This document shows, piece by piece, positions 31,269 to 33,009 of a stretch of DNA of 33,009 bases. The notes below the pieces were generated by a model, which was not told the DNA's origin, ran no database searches, and worked only from the letters and a program-made list of their open reading frames with translations. The stretch's first letter is position 1. Every line of letters starts with the position of its first letter. Position numbers and translations under genes: made by a program. Source of the DNA: Actinomadura geliboluensis (GTDB lineage: Bacteria > Actinomycetota > Actinomycetes > Streptosporangiales > Streptosporangiaceae); assembly GCF_005889745.1 (NCBI RefSeq), contig NZ_VCKZ01000041.1:1-33009 (forward strand). The letters are read 5' to 3'.

Positions 31269-31712
31269 GTGACCCACAGCGTTGAAGCCGGCGACGTCAT
31301 CCGGCTGGCCGGCGTCCGCGAGACGCCCCTGTCCGTCGACGAGGTCTACCGCGCCGTCGGCGCCCCGAGCGCCGGCGGCATCGCCCTGTTCACCGGCACC
31401 GTCCGCGACCACGACCACGCGCGCGCCGTCAGCGGCCTGTCCTACAGCGCCCACCCCACCGTCGAACGGGAACTGCGCGCCGTCATGGAGAAGGTCGCCG
31501 CCGACCACCCCGTCCTCGCCCTCGCCGCCGTCCACCGCGTCGGCGACCTCCGCATCGGCGACATCGCCGTCATCGTCGCCGCCTCCAGCGCCCACCGCGC
31601 CGAAGCGTTCGACGCCTGCCGCCGGCTCATCGACGACCTCAAGGCCGGCGTCCCCATCTGGAAGCACCAGACCTTCGCCGACGGCGGCGACGAGTGGGTC
31701 GGGGCCTGCTGA
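31269..31712 (+). CDS. moaE: Molybdopterin synthase catalytic subunit
   Basis: 147 residues. MoaE transfers sulfur from MoaD thiocarboxylate to precursor Z to form molybdopterin. FTGTVRDHDH (41-50) holds the substrate-binding Arg, HRVGDLRIGDIAVIVAASSAHR is the family core, and the catalytic lysines are K125 in IDDLKAGVPIW and K132 in WKHQTF. The GTG at 31269 gives the normal length. It is 29 bases downstream of the PPA1309 gene and 27 bases upstream of the protease gene, all on one strand, so co-transcription is likely. No moaD is present in the window. Confidence 0.95.
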   Translation: MTHSVEAGDVIRLAGVRETPLSVDEVYRAVGAPSAGGIALFTGTVRDHDHARAVSGLSYSAHPTVERELRAVMEKVAADHPVLALAAVHRVGDLRIGDIAVIVAASSAHRAEAFDACRRLIDDLKAGVPIWKHQTFADGGDEWVGAC

Positions 31713-31739
31713 GCCCCCTGACCGCATAGAGTTTCCGGC

Positions 31740-32786
31740 ATGTCTCGTCGTGCCGCCACGCTCTCCGCCGCGAGCGTGCTCGTCCTCCTGCTCGCCGTCA
31801 TCGGCTCCTTCATGCGCGTCCCCTACGTCGCGCTGATGCCGGGCCCCACGAGCAACACCCTCGGCACGAACGACAAAGGCCAGCCCCTCATCCGCATCGA
31901 AGGCCGCAAGACCTACCCCGACCAGGGGCACCTCAACTTCACCACCGTCACCTACCGCGGCGGGCCCGGCGGCCGCATCGACCTCTTCACCGCCCTGCGC
32001 GGCTGGCTCGACGGCGACACCGCCATCGTCCCCGAAGAGACGATCTTCCCCAAGAACGAGTCGCCGAAGCAGGTCGACCAAGAGAACACCCGGGCGATGC
32101 AGGACTCCCAGCAGAACGCCGAAGCCGCCGCCCTCCACCAGCTCGGCATCCCCCTCACCACCCGCGTCGTCGTCGACGGCGTCCAGAAAGGCCGCCCCGC
32201 CGACGGGATCCTGCGGCCCGGCGACGAGATCACCGCGCTCGACGGCGCCAAGGTCACCAGCGTCTCCCAGGTCACCGGCGCCATGGCCAAACGCAAGATC
32301 GGCGACACCGTCACCCTGGACTACCGGCGCGGCGGCACCGAGCAGAAGGCCAAGGTCACGACCGTCGCCGACCCCTCCGGCAAACGCGCCGTCGTCGGCA
32401 TCGTCCTGTCCGACCAGTACAAGTTCCCCTTCAAGATCGACATCAGCATCGGCGACATCGGCGGCCCCTCCGCCGGCCTCATGTTCTCCCTCGCCATCTA
32501 CGACAAGCTCACCCCCGGCCCCCTCACCCAGGGCAAATTCATCGCCGGCACCGGCACCATCACCCCCGAAGGCCACGTCGGCCCCATCGGCGGCATCCAG
32601 CAGAAGATGATCGCCGCCCGCAAGGCCGGCGCCACCGTCTTCCTCACCCCCAAGGACAACTGCACCGACGCCGTCGCCGCCCGCCCCGACGGCCTCCGCC
32701 TCGTCCGCGCCGACACCCTCAACGGCACCATCCAGGCCATCAACGCCCTCAACACCGGCAACGGCCACATCCCCGCCTGCAAATGA
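31740..32786 (+). CDS. YlbL/Lon-like membrane-anchored PDZ-S16 serine protease
   Basis: 348 residues. An N-terminal membrane segment (about 6-26) anchors the protein, with the rest predicted outside. A PDZ domain covers about 140-205 (GRPADGILRPGDEITALDG). The Lon-type S16 catalytic domain follows, with S244 in GGPSAGLMFSL and K289 in GGIQQKMIAA forming the Ser-Lys dyad. The M. tuberculosis relative is Rv3194c, and B. subtilis YlbL is a protease involved in cell-division checkpoint recovery. The ATG at 31740 directly precedes the signal-anchor. It is the last gene of the PPA1309-moaE unit. Confidence 0.94.
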   Translation: MSRRAATLSAASVLVLLLAVIGSFMRVPYVALMPGPTSNTLGTNDKGQPLIRIEGRKTYPDQGHLNFTTVTYRGGPGGRIDLFTALRGWLDGDTAIVPEETIFPKNESPKQVDQENTRAMQDSQQNAEAAALHQLGIPLTTRVVVDGVQKGRPADGILRPGDEITALDGAKVTSVSQVTGAMAKRKIGDTVTLDYRRGGTEQKAKVTTVADPSGKRAVVGIVLSDQYKFPFKIDISIGDIGGPSAGLMFSLAIYDKLTPGPLTQGKFIAGTGTITPEGHVGPIGGIQQKMIAARKAGATVFLTPKDNCTDAVAARPDGLRLVRADTLNGTIQAINALNTGNGHIPACK

Positions 32787-32836
32787 CCGCCACCGACCCA
32801 ACCACTCCCACCCATGCCATAGACTTAAGACATCAC

Positions 32837-32910
32837 CGCGGGGTGGAGCAGTTCGGTAGCTCGCTGGGCTCATAACCCAGAGGTCGCAGGTTCAAATCCT
32901 GCCCCCGCTA
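32837..32910 (+). tRNA. Initiator tRNA-fMet (CAT)
   Basis: 74-base cloverleaf. The acceptor begins CGCGGGG and closes with CCCCGC, leaving an unpaired C1 opposite T72; the anticodon loop CTCATAA gives CAT. The anticodon stem has three G-C pairs (GGG/CCC), the initiator hallmark, and the T-arm is GCAGG-TTCAAAT-CCTGC. The terminal mismatch allows formylation and blocks elongator use. CCA is not encoded. A TAGACT about 10 bases upstream may be the -10. Confidence 0.96.
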
Positions 32911-32919
32911 CTGGTCCTG

Positions 32920-32963
32920 GGGTCCCCTTGGTCGCGAGCTTCGCTCGCTCCCCAAGGGGACCC
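32920..32963 (+). terminator. Terminator downstream of the initiator tRNA
   Basis: GGGTCCCCTTGG (32920-32931) pairs with CCAAGGGGACCC (32952-32963), 12 bp, enclosing a second hairpin GCGAGC-TTC-GCTCGC. It begins 9 bases after the tRNA and ends its transcript; TTC follows rather than a long T-run. Confidence 0.82.
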
Positions 32964-32990
32964 TTCGCCATTCCCGGGGGGCGACCCCCC

Positions 32991-33009
32991 CTGTCTCTTA
33001 TACCCATCT
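32991..33009 (+). other. Sequencing-adapter remnant (Tn5 mosaic end) at contig end
   Basis: CTGTCTCTTATACCCATCT differs at a single base from the Tn5/Nextera mosaic-end adapter CTGTCTCTTATACACATCT. At the very end of the window this is almost certainly untrimmed library adapter, not genomic DNA. The preceding G/C homopolymer stretch (about 32974-32990) may also be unreliable. Confidence 0.92.

Noticed and set aside
30747-32873. 708-codon minus-strand frame opposite PPA1309, moaE and the Lon-like protease
   Set aside because: Antisense of three recognisable genes; Gly/Ala/Asp/Val-rich low-complexity translation without motifs.
32974-33009. Possible transposon or IS end at the right edge
   Set aside because: The match is to the synthetic Tn5 mosaic end used in library preparation, with no transposase gene or target duplication.
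1-33009. CRISPR arrays, rRNA operons, prophage or replication origin
   Set aside because: No regularly spaced repeats, rRNA sequence, phage structural genes or DnaA-box clusters were seen on reading both strands.

Overview
The window reads as a high-GC actinomycete chromosome. Coding third positions are almost all G or C, GTG and TTG starts are common, a WhiB7 regulator and a mycoredoxin are present, and the gene neighbourhood resembles Mycobacterium tuberculosis Rv3193c-Rv3199c. An Actinomadura/Thermomonosporaceae-like source is my inference. The last 19 bases match the Tn5/Nextera mosaic-end adapter except at one base, so the right edge is probably the end of a draft contig. The left edge cuts a gene.

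Positions 1-5412 hold a minus-strand operon for an NRPS-independent siderophore: ATP-grasp ligase, two IucA/IucC synthetases and a PLP decarboxylase, each start overlapping the previous stop. An IdeR/DmdR-type iron box lies at its promoter. The gene set matches the vibrioferrin enzymes PvsA, PvsB/PvsD and PvsE; no exporter is visible.

Positions 5532-12513 carry housekeeping genes: an HD hydrolase, a DUF4031 protein, an M20 peptidase followed by NudC, the mycoredoxin Mrx1, the helicase UvrD2 and the thioesterase TesB. Positions 12534-15260 hold a NarL-type response regulator facing a DesK-type histidine kinase whose N-terminal half looks like an inactivated duplicate. An epoxide hydrolase follows.

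Positions 16708-17843 form a whiB7 locus: a WhiB7-type promoter, an upstream reading frame, a strong intrinsic terminator placed as an attenuator, whiB7 itself and a small basic protein. A hairpin-rich spacer separates it from an ABC1/UbiB-type kinase. Next come a crotonase-fold protein, a YgjP-type metallopeptidase and a DUF2064-like protein.

Positions 21763-24748 contain the least explained unit: a minus-strand, four-gene, translationally coupled operon of membrane-anchored degenerate Nudix protein, radical SAM/SPASM enzyme, HD phosphohydrolase and soluble Nudix hydrolase, with its own promoter. It is the best candidate here for an undescribed system.

Positions 24852-32910 return to conserved actinobacterial genes: a DUF2342 metalloprotease with a coupled 58-residue ORF, an SDR protein, a UPF0182 membrane protein, a PPA1309-family protein, MoaE, a PDZ/Lon-like protease and an initiator tRNA. 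No gene-free stretch exceeds 300 bases. I saw no insertion sequence, CRISPR array, rRNA or replication origin.
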